From: Chloroflexota bacterium
GTDB lineage: Bacteria; Chloroflexota; Chloroflexia; Chloroheliales; Chloroheliaceae
NCBI GenBank assembly: GCA_028287745.1
Contig: JAQBPB010000030.1
Coordinates: 1 to 35,678, forward strand
Reading direction: 5' to 3'
DNA: 35,678 bases
Below the pieces are notes generated by a model. It ran no database searches and had not been told where the DNA came from. It saw only the letters and a program-made list of their open reading frames with translations. This document shows positions 1 to 8,159 of this stretch, in pieces. Both the position numbers and the translations under genes were made by a program. Within the stretch, counting starts at the first letter, position 1. Every line of letters starts with the position of its first letter.

Positions 1-217
1 CTTATCCCTGTAGCTGTTTTTTATTTTATAATTTATTGACAGACACCAGGCATTCTAAAGCGCCAGGGTTTGACGGTAGTGCCTGATGCGGTAGACAGCA
101 GGCAAAAGCTGGTCAGCCGGTCTGATAAAGCAAACTTGAAAGCCAATTCCAACCAAAGTCGAAACGGCCCGGTAAAACTAACGCCGGTGTTTATTATCCT
201 ACCCCGAGGAGCGTTCA
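1..217. other. Left edge, no gene recognised
   Basis: All forward frames are interrupted by stops. A 61-codon reverse-strand frame exists, but it has no recognisable domain and no ribosome binding site. It may be degraded remnant sequence continuing from outside the window, given the decayed toxin-antitoxin pair beside it. Confidence 0.4.
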
Positions 218-375
218 ATGTTTTTACAGGCCCTGGTTGATGAAGGACAGGAAGACCGCGAGGATGGGGCTGTTAGCCTCGAGGAAATTGAAAAAAGGTA
301 ACCGGTATGATCGAAAACCGCCGTAACCAAAATGAAAATGAGGGGCAAAGATTGATTACCCGGGCTAAGGTCTAA
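218..375 (+). pseudogene. Remnant of a ParD-like antitoxin (C-terminal part)
   Basis: A 27-codon frame (218-301) encodes a peptide with LQALVDEGQED followed by SLEEIEKR, resembling the acidic, helical toxin-wrapping tail of ParD-type ribbon-helix-helix antitoxins. It ends at a stop just after a run of six A (291-296). A second frame (307-375) continues with a charged peptide and stops 1 base before the toxin remnant. This is what a frameshift in the homopolymer would leave. The N-terminal ribbon-helix-helix DNA-binding part is not visible upstream. The call rests on position beside the toxin, tail character and spacing; a short spurious frame is the alternative. Confidence 0.35.
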
Positions 376-376
376 A

Positions 377-661
377 ATGTCTAATCCGCCCGACGCAGTA
401 GTACGCTTTAATTAGAAAGCACAACAGGACATTTTCGAAATAACTAATTATTACCCCGGCCGGGCCGGGCCGGAATTAGCCGCTAAAAACATTAGACAAA
501 CTTTATTGAAATGCCGTTGGGTAGCTGAAAACCCCATGAATAGAGATAGAATTGACGGCTTTGATGAAACCGTCAAAGTATGGTACGCCAAATATAAAAT
601 TTTCTTCCGGCGTCCCGCTAAAAATAATATTCGTGTGCTACGAATTCGGGGCCGCCATTAG
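377..661 (+). pseudogene. parE: ParE/RelE-family toxin, broken by an internal TAG
   Basis: Starting at ATG 377, the frame reads 12 codons, meets TAG at 413-415, then stays open to TAG 659-661, giving 94 codons in all, the usual ParE length. After the stop the sequence has the ParE hallmarks in order: KAQQDIFEI, NYY, the AGPELA segment, a long helix, then the strand region KYKIFFRR and the C-terminal IRVLRI followed by RGRH. ParE proteins poison DNA gyrase; RelE relatives cut mRNA. With no start codon soon after the TAG, the product should be absent unless the stop is read through. The apparent antitoxin remnant sits directly upstream, as in parDE operons. The single lesion suggests recent inactivation, or a sequencing error. 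Confidence 0.7.
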
Positions 662-705
662 AAACCCGTGCAACCAAAAGAAGGTTAAAGTCGCGATTTT
701 GCCCC

Positions 706-1728
706 TTAAATCAGCTTCTGTTCGACAGCGCTTTCGGCAATTTTGAGGGCGTTGAGTGCCGCGCCGCGCCGGAGATTATCCATGGCGCTCCACAGGCCAA
801 TTGTGTTATGGCTGGCGTCCAGTTCGCGGACCCGGCCCACCAAAACGTCGTCCTGGTTGGCAGCCTGCCAGGGATGCGGGTAGAGGTTCACCGTAGGGTC
901 ATCCAGCAGGCGGACCCCTGGAGTATCACCCAGCACATCGCGAATTTCATCGGGCGTCACTCGCCGCCCAAAGTCCACCATCACCGACTGGCTCATCCCG
1001 ATATAGACCGGCACCCGCATACACATCACGCTGATATTCAGGTCCGGCAGTTTCCAGAGGCGGCGTACTTCTCGGATAATCCGCCACTCGCTGCGGGTCA
1101 GGCCGCTATCCAGGGCGTTTTCGGTTTCGGGGAGCATATTAAAAGCAATCTGGTGGGAGAAAGCGTGGGGAACGACATTTTTCCCTTCCATTACCTGTTT
1201 GACCTCGGCGCTGAAAAGCTCCATGGCCATCTGGCCGCCTTCCGACACCGGCTCAAAACTGTGGACTACCAGACGTTTGATAGAAGTCCACTGCCTGAAA
1301 GTATTAAGCGGCAATAAAAGCTGGATGACGGCCGGGCTGGGTGAGGCCACAATCCGGCGCTTCATAGCGTGCTGGAGGTCGGCGGCATTGATCTGGGGAA
1401 TGATGCCGGTTGTCTTATCGTCACCCCGGAAGGCTCCTGAGAGGTCTATAACCAGGGCACCCTGCTCGCTGGCCGGACCGGCAAACTGGTTAGCCAGTTC
1501 GGCGCTGCCGCAAAAAAAGACCAGATCCATTTCCCGCAAAGCTCGTTTGGTAATTTCCTTGACTTCCATCTCACGACCACCAAAAATATAAGTTTTGTGG
1601 CGGGAAAATTCGACCGGCCCTTCGATTAGTTGTAACCGGTTTATCGGGAAGCGGCGCTGCCCAAGAAGGCGTAAAAGTTCCTGACCGGTCAAATCGCCCG
1701 GCCCTACAATAGCGACATTAAAACTCAT
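706..1728 (-). CDS. Aspartate-semialdehyde dehydrogenase-like protein lacking catalytic residues (USG-1-like)
   Basis: The 340-residue protein has the Asd fold: an N-terminal NADP-binding loop (AIVGPGDLTGQELL, 6-19), a central substrate domain and the conserved C-terminal DNLRRGAALNALKIAE (317-332). However, the position of the catalytic cysteine, normally in an NPNC motif, reads SPSP, with Pro132 replacing Cys. The usual YQAVSG segment reads FEPVSE (Gln to Glu159). The active-site His of the GHS motif is Met245 (YIGMS). Without the cysteine no acyl-enzyme can form, so aspartate-semialdehyde synthesis is not expected. Known Cys-less paralogs are the USG-1 proteins of proteobacteria, whose role is unclear. 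Start ATG 1728 has only a weak ribosome binding site. It lies downstream of the Nudix gene, separated by a hairpin. Confidence 0.85.
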   Translation of the reverse strand: MSFNVAIVGPGDLTGQELLRLLGQRRFPINRLQLIEGPVEFSRHKTYIFGGREMEVKEITKRALREMDLVFFCGSAELANQFAGPASEQGALVIDLSGAFRGDDKTTGIIPQINAADLQHAMKRRIVASPSPAVIQLLLPLNTFRQWTSIKRLVVHSFEPVSEGGQMAMELFSAEVKQVMEGKNVVPHAFSHQIAFNMLPETENALDSGLTRSEWRIIREVRRLWKLPDLNISVMCMRVPVYIGMSQSVMVDFGRRVTPDEIRDVLGDTPGVRLLDDPTVNLYPHPWQAANQDDVLVGRVRELDASHNTIGLWSAMDNLRRGAALNALKIAESAVEQKLI

Positions 1729-1750
1729 AATAATTGCTTAAGACCCTGGA

Positions 1751-1789
1751 CCGGAAACCGCAAAAAGCTTATAAAAGAGTGGTTTCCGG
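1751..1789. repeat. Perfect 9-bp inverted repeat between nudix and asd-like genes
   Basis: CCGGAAACC (1751-1759) and GGTTTCCGG (1781-1789) are exact reverse complements around a 21-nt A/T-rich loop. In RNA of either strand this forms a stable hairpin. No U-run follows it on the minus strand, so it is not a classic terminator; it could be an attenuator, a processing site or a protein-binding palindrome in the 82-bp gap. Confidence 0.6.
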
Positions 1790-1810
1790 GCCGATTGGAG
1801 AGATAAATTC

Positions 1811-2404
1811 TCAGATGTACAAAGTAAAAGGCGGCCGCCCGTTCAGCCCCCGGACAGTATGAGGCTGGAAAAGTTGGATGCGGTCTTCGAGGGCCGCGGC
1901 GGCTAATTCATAGGAAAGGGGGGCCAACCGGCCCATACCCTGCATTTCTTCCAGGGTGAAAAAGCCAACCTGGGCAATTTCGGGGTCCGGTTCGGTCTTT
2001 AACTCGCCGCCGGTAATTTCCAATAAAAAGACTATATAGCTGCTGTTATCGCCGGGGTCGGCCCGGTTGCGGTATCCGGCCAGGCCCAGGTTCCGGGTCT
2101 TGAGGCCGGTTTCTTCTTCCACTTCCCGCACTACGGCGGCATCAGCGGTCTCGTCAAATTCCACAAAGCCACCGGGAATGGTCCAGCCGCCCCGGTTAGG
2201 TTCCTCATTGCGTTGGATTAGCAGGGCTTTCCGCACCCCATCCGGCCCGGTCTGAACTACCAGGCCGCCCGTACCGAGGGTGTAGCGGCCAAAATCAATA
2301 AAACCGCACCCGCCGTTAGCCGGGTTACAGATTGGGCGCTCTCGCAAGGCTACCAGGCCAATATCAAGTTTGTGTCCGCATTTGGGACAAAAGTTCATCC
2401 GCAT
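1811..2404 (-). CDS. Nudix hydrolase with N-terminal zinc ribbon
   Basis: The 197-residue protein opens with a zinc-ribbon CPKCG (Cys6, Cys9) paired with Cys26 and Cys33. It continues into a Nudix domain carrying the full box GX5EX7REUXEEXGU at 79-101 (Gly79, Glu85, Arg93, Glu94, Glu97, Glu98, Gly100). Nudix enzymes hydrolyse nucleoside diphosphates linked to another group; zinc ribbon plus Nudix recalls NudC-like and ADP-ribose/NADH pyrophosphatases, but the NudC signature is not evident, so the substrate is unassigned. A good promoter lies just upstream (2449-2477). The adjacent nth gene ends 118 bp upstream on the same strand, so the two may be transcribed separately. Confidence 0.88.
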   Translation of the reverse strand: MRMNFCPKCGHKLDIGLVALRERPICNPANGGCGFIDFGRYTLGTGGLVVQTGPDGVRKALLIQRNEEPNRGGWTIPGGFVEFDETADAAVVREVEEETGLKTRNLGLAGYRNRADPGDNSSYIVFLLEITGGELKTEPDPEIAQVGFFTLEEMQGMGRLAPLSYELAAAALEDRIQLFQPHTVRGLNGRPPFTLYI

Positions 2405-2448
2405 TGTAATCGCCAGTTTCTTTTTCCAACAGCAAATTAAGCTTGTTA

Positions 2449-2477
2449 AGTTTACTCACCCGGCCTAATTTTGTCAA
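2449..2477 (-). promoter_or_regulatory. Sigma-70-type promoter for the Nudix gene
   Basis: On the minus strand TTGACA (2477-2472) is followed after 17 bases by TAAACT (2454-2449). The -35 is a perfect consensus and the -10 matches 4 of 6. Transcription would start near 2442, giving a leader of about 40 nt before the ATG at 2404. Confidence 0.6.
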
Positions 2478-2522
2478 AGGCCGGTTGGATAGCTTTAGAA
2501 TAGCCGTGGTTTGCTTACAAAG

Positions 2523-3182
2523 TTATTTTGCCGGGGGCCCTGGCCGGTTCTGGCCGGTTTCACACCACTGGCGCACCGGGCAACGCTGGCACTGCGGCAC
2601 CCCCGGCAGGCAAATCGCCCGGCCATGTTGGACCATCAAACGGTTGATTGTGAACCAGTAAGGAGCCGGTAGGATTTTTTCGAGGGCTTTTTCGGTCTGC
2701 TCGGGGGTTTTAGTCTGATACCAACCCAGGCGGTTGGTGATGCGGTGGACATGGACATCAATACAGAGGGCCGGAATGCCAAAAGCGTAAACCAGCACGC
2801 AGTTGGCGGTCTTGCGGCCAACACCGGGCAGGGCCAGCAGTTCGTCAATGGTGTTGGGCACCTTGCCGCCAAAGTTATCACGCAACAGGCGGCCAATTTC
2901 CCTGATGCGTGGGGCTTTTACCTCCGGGTATGAAGAACCATACAGCAGTTTTTCCAGGTCTTCTACCGGCGCATCGGCCAGGGTGGTTGCATCGGGGTAC
3001 TTTGCAAACAGGCGGTTGGAAACCTTGGTGGTCTGTTCCTCGCGGGTGCGCTGGGAAATGACCGTTGCGATCAGCACCTGGTAAGGGTCGGAAAGTTCGA
3101 CCGAACCTTTCCCGAAGTAAGTTGCCGCCAGGGTATCCAGGACTTCCGGGATATACTGCTTCCAATCCTGCTGCGTTTCCAA
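2523..3182 (-). CDS. nth: Endonuclease III (DNA glycosylase/AP lyase)
   Basis: This base-excision repair enzyme removes oxidised pyrimidines and cuts the abasic site. The helix-hairpin-helix LPGVGRKTANC carries the catalytic lysine, the downstream IDVHVHR carries the catalytic aspartate, and the C-terminus has the 4Fe-4S ligands in the exact spacing C-X6-C-X2-C-X5-C (CLPGVPQCQRCPVRQWC). The frame can open at TTG 3203, but that has no ribosome binding site. The TTG at 3182 has AAGGAG 8 nt upstream (3191-3196), so I prefer it; the product is then 219 residues, close to the 211 of E. coli Nth. It is downstream of the P-loop kinase and mutS2 on the same strand, consistent with a DNA-maintenance operon. 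Confidence 0.93.
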   Translation of the reverse strand: METQQDWKQYIPEVLDTLAATYFGKGSVELSDPYQVLIATVISQRTREEQTTKVSNRLFAKYPDATTLADAPVEDLEKLLYGSSYPEVKAPRIREIGRLLRDNFGGKVPNTIDELLALPGVGRKTANCVLVYAFGIPALCIDVHVHRITNRLGWYQTKTPEQTEKALEKILPAPYWFTINRLMVQHGRAICLPGVPQCQRCPVRQWCETGQNRPGPPAK

Positions 3183-3290
3183 AGGCCACTCTCCTTGACT
3201 CAATTTACACCGGCCCGGTATTTAATTTGCTGCCTTACCCAAAGACCAAAATCCGTACCACAAGCGGGTGAAGCGGTAAAGTACGCCCGG

Positions 3291-3737
3291 TCAAATATTT
3301 TGGACCGGCTCCACTTCAAAGCCACCATTTTCACTGGTCCGGACAGTGTACAGCAAATCGAATCCTTCCTCAAAAGTAGGCGGTTGAAGTTTACGGAAAG
3401 TGGCAACCACGCCCTTGTCAGGCACTCGCTGGCGGCCGGAGCGGGCCGCGTTGCGCTGCAAACTTAGAGTCAGGTCAGGCAAGAAGTAATAGCCGACCAC
3501 CTGGAAACGGGCCGCCCTGGCCGCCTGGATATATTTGGCGCGGACCTCGATAGTCGGGTTGGTATTATCCACCACAAAAGGCTGCTGCATCTCCAGGCAG
3601 GCTTGCATGAGCAACGTTTCACGGTGGCGGGTCCTTAGCATATCCATATTTATGCGGACATGGGTATCGAAAAATCTCGTCTTGAAAAAGGTAGATTTTC
3701 CGGACCCCTGCACTCCGCTGAAGATTATTGTTTGCAT
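3291..3737 (-). CDS. Small P-loop kinase, polynucleotide-kinase-like
   Basis: The 148-residue protein begins almost directly with a Walker A loop, GVQGSGKST (about residues 8-16). It has an internal VVDNTNPT motif, which is characteristic of the kinase domain of polynucleotide 5'-kinases (PNKP, T4 Pnk family; AAA_33), and an Arg-rich lid region (RNAARSGRQR). Family members phosphorylate nucleic-acid 5' ends or small substrates. No phosphatase or ligase domain is present, so this is a stand-alone kinase whose substrate cannot be read from sequence. The ATG lies only 7 nt after the mutS2 stop, which strongly suggests cotranscription. The neighbours mutS2 and nth favour a nucleic-acid role; a zeta-toxin-like kinase is a weaker alternative. 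Confidence 0.8.
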   Translation of the reverse strand: MQTIIFSGVQGSGKSTFFKTRFFDTHVRINMDMLRTRHRETLLMQACLEMQQPFVVDNTNPTIEVRAKYIQAARAARFQVVGYYFLPDLTLSLQRNAARSGRQRVPDKGVVATFRKLQPPTFEEGFDLLYTVRTSENGGFEVEPVQNI

Positions 3738-3744
3738 TCAGGCA

Positions 3745-6258
3745 CTAGTGCTTGATAGTGGCGACCGTCACGCCATCGCCGCCTTCACCGGCTTCGCCCA
3801 GGCGAAAGGACGAAATCAGCGGGTGGCTGCGCAAAATGTCGCGGACCACCTGGCGCAGTACGCCGGTCCCTTTGCCGTGAACAATCCTTACGTGCGGCAG
3901 GTTAGCCAGGTAGGCATCGTTAAGGTAGCGGTCAAGCTCCTGGTTGACCTCCTCGGCCCGCCAGCCCCGGATATCATACTCAACCGGGGTAGTCGCGGCT
4001 ATAGACTCGGTTCTGGCGCGAGCATTGACCCGGATGGCCCGGTCCTTTTCGTCAGAAGCGGCCATGTCGGCCCGGCTGCGGGCGGTATAGCCCTGGCCGG
4101 TGCTGACCCGTGGTTTGCCTTTAAGTTTTGTCAGGTCGCTCCCGGCCACTTTCAACCGGAAAGCGCCGGAAGACACATCATAACGGCCATCCGCGTCCGG
4201 CCCGCCAATAATCTGGCCCTCCTGGCCTAACGTCTGTATCTGGACCCGGTCGCCGTTTTTCAGGGCCGAGTCGGCCACATCTTCCGGGCTAAGTTGGGCC
4301 TTCGCAGCCGCCGCCGCCCTGGCCTGGGCCTTGCGGCGAGCTTCTTTCTGTAGAGCCACCGCCCGGCTTTCGGCTTCGGCTAACTGGCGGCGCTGTTTCT
4401 CAAGCTGGGCGGCCAATTCGGCGTTCTGCCCGGCGGCCCGGACCGCGCTTTCGACTTCCAGGATATGTTCGCGCAGGTCGCGGCTCTGCTGCCGGACTAT
4501 TTCCAGCTCTTCTTCCATCTCAGAACGGGCCTGGGAACGGGCGTCGGAAGCGGCTTTCTTGCGTTCTTCATCAATATGGCGCAGGCGGCGGTTGAGTTCG
4601 TCCCGCTCCCGTTCAGCTTCGGCCCGGACTTTCATGGTTGCCAGCCGGGCATCAATTGCTTCCTCGCGCTCGCGCTGAATCTGGGCCAGCATCGCGTCAA
4701 CCTGGATTTCCTCCGGCGCGACCATCTCCTGGGCCTCATCAATAATCTCGGCCGGTAAACCCAACCGGGAAGCAATCGCCAGCGCGTTCGACCGGCCCGG
4801 CAGGCCGATGACCAGGCGGTAGGTCGGCGACAGGGTTTCAACATTAAATTCAACACTGGCGTTCTGCACGCCGGGAGTCACATAGGCAAAACTTTTCAGT
4901 TCGCTGTAGTGGGTCGTGATAACCGAATAGGCGCTTCTCCTCAACAAAAACTGGATTATCGAGCGGGCCAGGGCCGAGCCTTCCTGGGGATCGGTCCCCG
5001 CGCCCAGCTCATCCAGGATAACCAGAGTCTGGTCATCAATCTTATTCAGCATGCTGATAATATTGGTCAGGTGGGAGGAAAAAGTACTGAGGCTTTGTTC
5101 GATGGACTGTTCATCACCGATATCGGCCAGCACTTTCTGAAAGACCATCGCCTGGGAGCCTTCTTCGACCGGCAGGTGCAGACCGGCCTGGGCCATCAGG
5201 GTTAAAAGGCCTGCCGTCTTGATTGAAACGGTCTTCCCGCCGGTGTTCGGCCCGGTGATGACCAGAATACGGAACTTTTCACCCAGGTAAAGGTCAATCG
5301 GCACGACCTTGCCGGTTAGCAGGGGATGGCGGGCCTGGATAAAATTACTCCCCTCACCGCTGCCCGGTTCGACCAGGCGCGGCCGGGAAGCCCGGATGGC
5401 ATTGGCGTAGCGAGCTTTAGCAAAAGCCAGGTCCAATTCGGCCAGGGCATTGACCGCCGCGACGATTTCATCACTGTGGCGGCCGACCTTACCGGCCAGT
5501 TCCAGCAGCACCCGTTCGATTTCCTCACGCTCTTCCATCTGGAGTTCGCGCCAGCGGTTATTCAAATCTACAATCGCCAGGGGCTCCATAAAGACCGTCT
5601 GGCCGCTGGCTGACGAGTCATGAATGATACCGCGCATCTGGCCCTTGAAAGCGGCCTTGACCGGGATGACATAGCGGCCGTCCCGCATGGTAACAATCGC
5701 TTCCTGGATCATTGACTGGTACTGCGAAGAAGACAACATCTGGTTGATGCGCTCTAACAGGCGGTTGTGGGCGGTCTTGATTTCATTACGAATCCGGCGC
5801 AAAGCCGCGCTGGCGCTGTCAAGGACCATACCGTCCGGGCTGATAGTCTGGTCTATTTCGCCTTCCAGCAGGGGTAAATCCACCAGCCGCTGGGCAATCT
5901 GGGCCAGGTAGAAAAAGGAGCCGCTGCCCCCGGCCTTTAGAATGGTCCGGCGCAGGTTCCGGCTGCTCAAGAGGGTCGCCAGGATGTCCAGGAAAGAGTT
6001 CGCATCCAGCGACCGGCCCAGGGCGGCGGCTTTAACCGAGCCGCGCACTTCCTTAGCGCCGCCAATAGTTGTTTCCGGGCGCAGTTCCAATAAATCACGC
6101 GCTTCGCTGGTAATGTCCAGCCGCATTTTGGCTTCAGCCAGGTCCAGCGAGGGCCGTAGTTCCGTGGCCAGTTCGCGGCCCGGTTCAAACGAAGTATGGT
6201 GGGCTACCCGGTCCAACACTTTATAATATTCGAGGACACGCAAGGTTCGCTCGTTCAT
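3745..6258 (-). CDS. mutS2: MutS2 family endonuclease/ATPase
   Basis: At 837 residues it is slightly longer than typical MutS2 (about 780). In order: MutS core and lever region (1-300), ATPase with Walker A GPNTGGKT (336-343) and Walker B LVILDELGAGTD (412-423), a long Arg/Glu/Ala-rich coiled coil (about 510-640), and a C-terminal Smr domain (about 757-837) with YDIRG and HGKGTG. MutS2 lacks the mismatch-recognition domain of MutS. It has been linked to suppression of homologous recombination and, in Bacillus, to rescue of collided ribosomes. A TATAAT-containing promoter lies upstream at 6356-6384. It is the first gene of a likely operon with the P-loop kinase and nth. Confidence 0.97.
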   Translation of the reverse strand: MNERTLRVLEYYKVLDRVAHHTSFEPGRELATELRPSLDLAEAKMRLDITSEARDLLELRPETTIGGAKEVRGSVKAAALGRSLDANSFLDILATLLSSRNLRRTILKAGGSGSFFYLAQIAQRLVDLPLLEGEIDQTISPDGMVLDSASAALRRIRNEIKTAHNRLLERINQMLSSSQYQSMIQEAIVTMRDGRYVIPVKAAFKGQMRGIIHDSSASGQTVFMEPLAIVDLNNRWRELQMEEREEIERVLLELAGKVGRHSDEIVAAVNALAELDLAFAKARYANAIRASRPRLVEPGSGEGSNFIQARHPLLTGKVVPIDLYLGEKFRILVITGPNTGGKTVSIKTAGLLTLMAQAGLHLPVEEGSQAMVFQKVLADIGDEQSIEQSLSTFSSHLTNIISMLNKIDDQTLVILDELGAGTDPQEGSALARSIIQFLLRRSAYSVITTHYSELKSFAYVTPGVQNASVEFNVETLSPTYRLVIGLPGRSNALAIASRLGLPAEIIDEAQEMVAPEEIQVDAMLAQIQREREEAIDARLATMKVRAEAERERDELNRRLRHIDEERKKAASDARSQARSEMEEELEIVRQQSRDLREHILEVESAVRAAGQNAELAAQLEKQRRQLAEAESRAVALQKEARRKAQARAAAAAKAQLSPEDVADSALKNGDRVQIQTLGQEGQIIGGPDADGRYDVSSGAFRLKVAGSDLTKLKGKPRVSTGQGYTARSRADMAASDEKDRAIRVNARARTESIAATTPVEYDIRGWRAEEVNQELDRYLNDAYLANLPHVRIVHGKGTGVLRQVVRDILRSHPLISSFRLGEAGEGGDGVTVATIKH

Positions 6259-6715
6259 TGTCTTTAAATTACTTCCATTCTTTTTATAATTGCTTTATTT
6301 AATAACCGGCAAACAAGGCCAGGTTACGCTTTTATTTACACGCATAGTTGGTTGTATTATAACACATTTTCGGTTTCCGATAAAGGTTAAGCCACCTTTA
6401 TATAGCCCCGGTAACGCTTACTGGGCCATTTGTAAGACAGCAAGTAACCGGCCAGAAGTTTGAATATTTTCCCTGCCCGGACAGTCCCATAAATAGCAGC
6501 AAACACCCGGCCAGATCCGGGTAATACATATTATACTTTTTATACGGCCCTATTTGCATTCAAAATTATTACTTATACATTTTTCCTTTAATAATGCCTA
6601 ATGGCATATCTTGTGCAAGAGAATTAGCCAGAGGTAGTCGGCAAACCAGTATACTGCCTGTATTGGGTATATAGTTGAATTAGTAAACGGACAAATCAGC
6701 GAATGGAGAGGACCA
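6259..6715. other. AT-rich divergent intergenic region (mutS2 / htrA)
   Basis: 457 bp holding the start regions of two divergent genes. A perfect 7-bp hairpin, TAAAGGT-TAAGCC-ACCTTTA (6381-6400), overlaps the mutS2 -35 region. On the plus strand the best htrA promoter guess is TTGCAT (6554-6559), 16 bases, TACATT (6576-6581), which is weak. No gene, RNA family or repeat is evident otherwise. Confidence 0.45.
6356..6384 (-). promoter_or_regulatory. Candidate promoter for mutS2
   Basis: On the minus strand a perfect -10 TATAAT (6361-6356) lies 17 bases from TTTATC (6384-6379), a poor -35. The predicted start would leave a leader of roughly 90 nt before ATG 6258. The -35 is inside the 6381-6400 hairpin, which could serve as an operator. 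Confidence 0.4.
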
Positions 6716-8038
6716 GTGAAGAAAAGTAATAGAATAAAAGATGTTATTGGCGGCTTAATGCTAGGTGTTATAGTCTGCCTTATTGTAATAGCTTGCGGTA
6801 GCGACCAGAACGCCGGGGCCGGAAATACCCAACCCCAGGCTACCCAGGCCAACCGGGCCAATGACTTTGCTACCTCACCAAATAGCAATGCTAACACTGG
6901 TGCGTCCAATACTACCAATACCGGCTCATCAACTAATGTCACCAGCGGCGCGGTCCAGGCCAACCAGCAACAGGCTCCCGCCAACCAGACTGTCCCGCTC
7001 ACGCCTTCCGGCTATCTCAACCAGGATATTCGCAACGTTATTAAAGCGGTCCGCCCGTCTGTGGTTGAAATAATCGCTGAAACCAGCAGCAACAACAATA
7101 TTAGCGATATTTTTGGCCGGGGAAGTAGCGGCGGCGGCGCGACCGGTATCGGCACAGGCTCGATTATCAGCCCGGATGGTTACATCATTACCAATAACCA
7201 CGTAATAGAAAACGCTAATAAATTTACGGTAATTCTGCCTGATGGGCGCCAGTATGACGCGCAGTTGATTGGCCGGGAAGGCCGGACCAACGACTTTGCG
7301 GTCATAAAGATTGACCCCCGCCAGAATTCAAACACGACCTTGCCGGTTATGAAACTGGGTGACTCCAGCAAGCTTGAAATCGGTGAAGCGGTAGTCGCAA
7401 TCGGCAACGCGCTCGGCCTGGAAGGCGGCCCTTCCGTCACCCAGGGTATTGTCAGCGCGATGGGCCGGAGCATCCAGGAGCCCAACGGAGCCCAGTTGAC
7501 CGGCCTGATCCAGACTGACGCGGCCATCAACCCCGGCAACAGCGGCGGGCCTTTACTGAACCTGCGTGGCGAACAAATCGGCATCAATACGGCCGCCCCG
7601 GTAGACCCATCCCAGGGTGTGGTCGCCAACGGTATCGGCTTCGCTATCAATATCAACCAGGTAATGCAGTATATCCAGCCCTTCCTGAGTGGCGGAACCC
7701 CGGCCCAGGGTAGCGGCTCTACCGTCTTCGCTGAAAAACCGTTTATGGGTATTTTACCCCAGACAGTCACCGCCGGTCTGGCCGCTCAATACAAGCTGCC
7801 TGTCAAACAGGGTGCTTTAATCGGACGGGTTGATCCGAATACCCCGGCGCAAAAGGCCGGTTGGCAGGTTGGCGATATTATCATCAAAATGGATAATACC
7901 GATATCAAGTCCACCGATGACCTGGCTGCCGTCCTGGCCCGCCACAAGGCCGGGGATACGGTCGGGGCGACGCTGATTAACCGCAGCGGCCAGCAGCGTA
8001 CCACGCAAATAACCTTCAGCCGTTCGCCTAACTCTTAG
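6716..8038 (+). CDS. HtrA/DegP-type serine protease lipoprotein with PDZ domain
   Basis: 440 residues from GTG 6716, which follows GGAG by 8 nt. The N-terminus is a lipoprotein signal peptide with lipobox IVIAC (Cys27). An Asn/Thr/Gln-rich linker (about 30-95) tethers a trypsin-like domain with catalytic His162 (TNNHV), Asp193 (NDFAV) and Ser276 (GNSGG). One PDZ domain follows (about 343-435). HtrA proteases degrade or refold damaged proteins outside the cytoplasm, and the PDZ controls activation. With one PDZ it resembles DegS/HtrA-like forms, but lipid anchoring replaces the transmembrane helix. It appears monocistronic, ending at the terminator 8061-8090. Confidence 0.95.
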   Translation: MKKSNRIKDVIGGLMLGVIVCLIVIACGSDQNAGAGNTQPQATQANRANDFATSPNSNANTGASNTTNTGSSTNVTSGAVQANQQQAPANQTVPLTPSGYLNQDIRNVIKAVRPSVVEIIAETSSNNNISDIFGRGSSGGGATGIGTGSIISPDGYIITNNHVIENANKFTVILPDGRQYDAQLIGREGRTNDFAVIKIDPRQNSNTTLPVMKLGDSSKLEIGEAVVAIGNALGLEGGPSVTQGIVSAMGRSIQEPNGAQLTGLIQTDAAINPGNSGGPLLNLRGEQIGINTAAPVDPSQGVVANGIGFAININQVMQYIQPFLSGGTPAQGSGSTVFAEKPFMGILPQTVTAGLAAQYKLPVKQGALIGRVDPNTPAQKAGWQVGDIIIKMDNTDIKSTDDLAAVLARHKAGDTVGATLINRSGQQRTTQITFSRSPNS

Positions 8039-8060
8039 GCCGGACCGGACAGCTAACACA

Positions 8061-8090
8061 AAAAAGGACGCCCACCGGGGCGTCCTTTTG
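8061..8090. terminator. Bidirectional rho-independent terminator
   Basis: A perfect 12-bp stem, AAAAGGACGCCC (8062-8073) and GGGCGTCCTTTT (8078-8089), closes on an ACCG tetraloop. A-tracts and T-tracts lie on both sides, so it can end transcription of htrA (plus) and of the convergent decarboxylase gene (minus). Confidence 0.9.
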
Positions 8091-8159
8091 CTTTAAGGTA
8101 TTAGAATGCTTGTAAGACCTTAGGTCTGCAAAAACTGTGGTAGGCTATTGGCCGGATGT

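Noticed and set aside
3535..4230. Long plus-strand open frame (231 codons) opposite mutS2 and the P-loop kinase gene
   Set aside because: It lies antisense to clearly coding DNA with intact MutS2 motifs, and its translation shows no domain. GC-rich codon bias opens such shadow frames.
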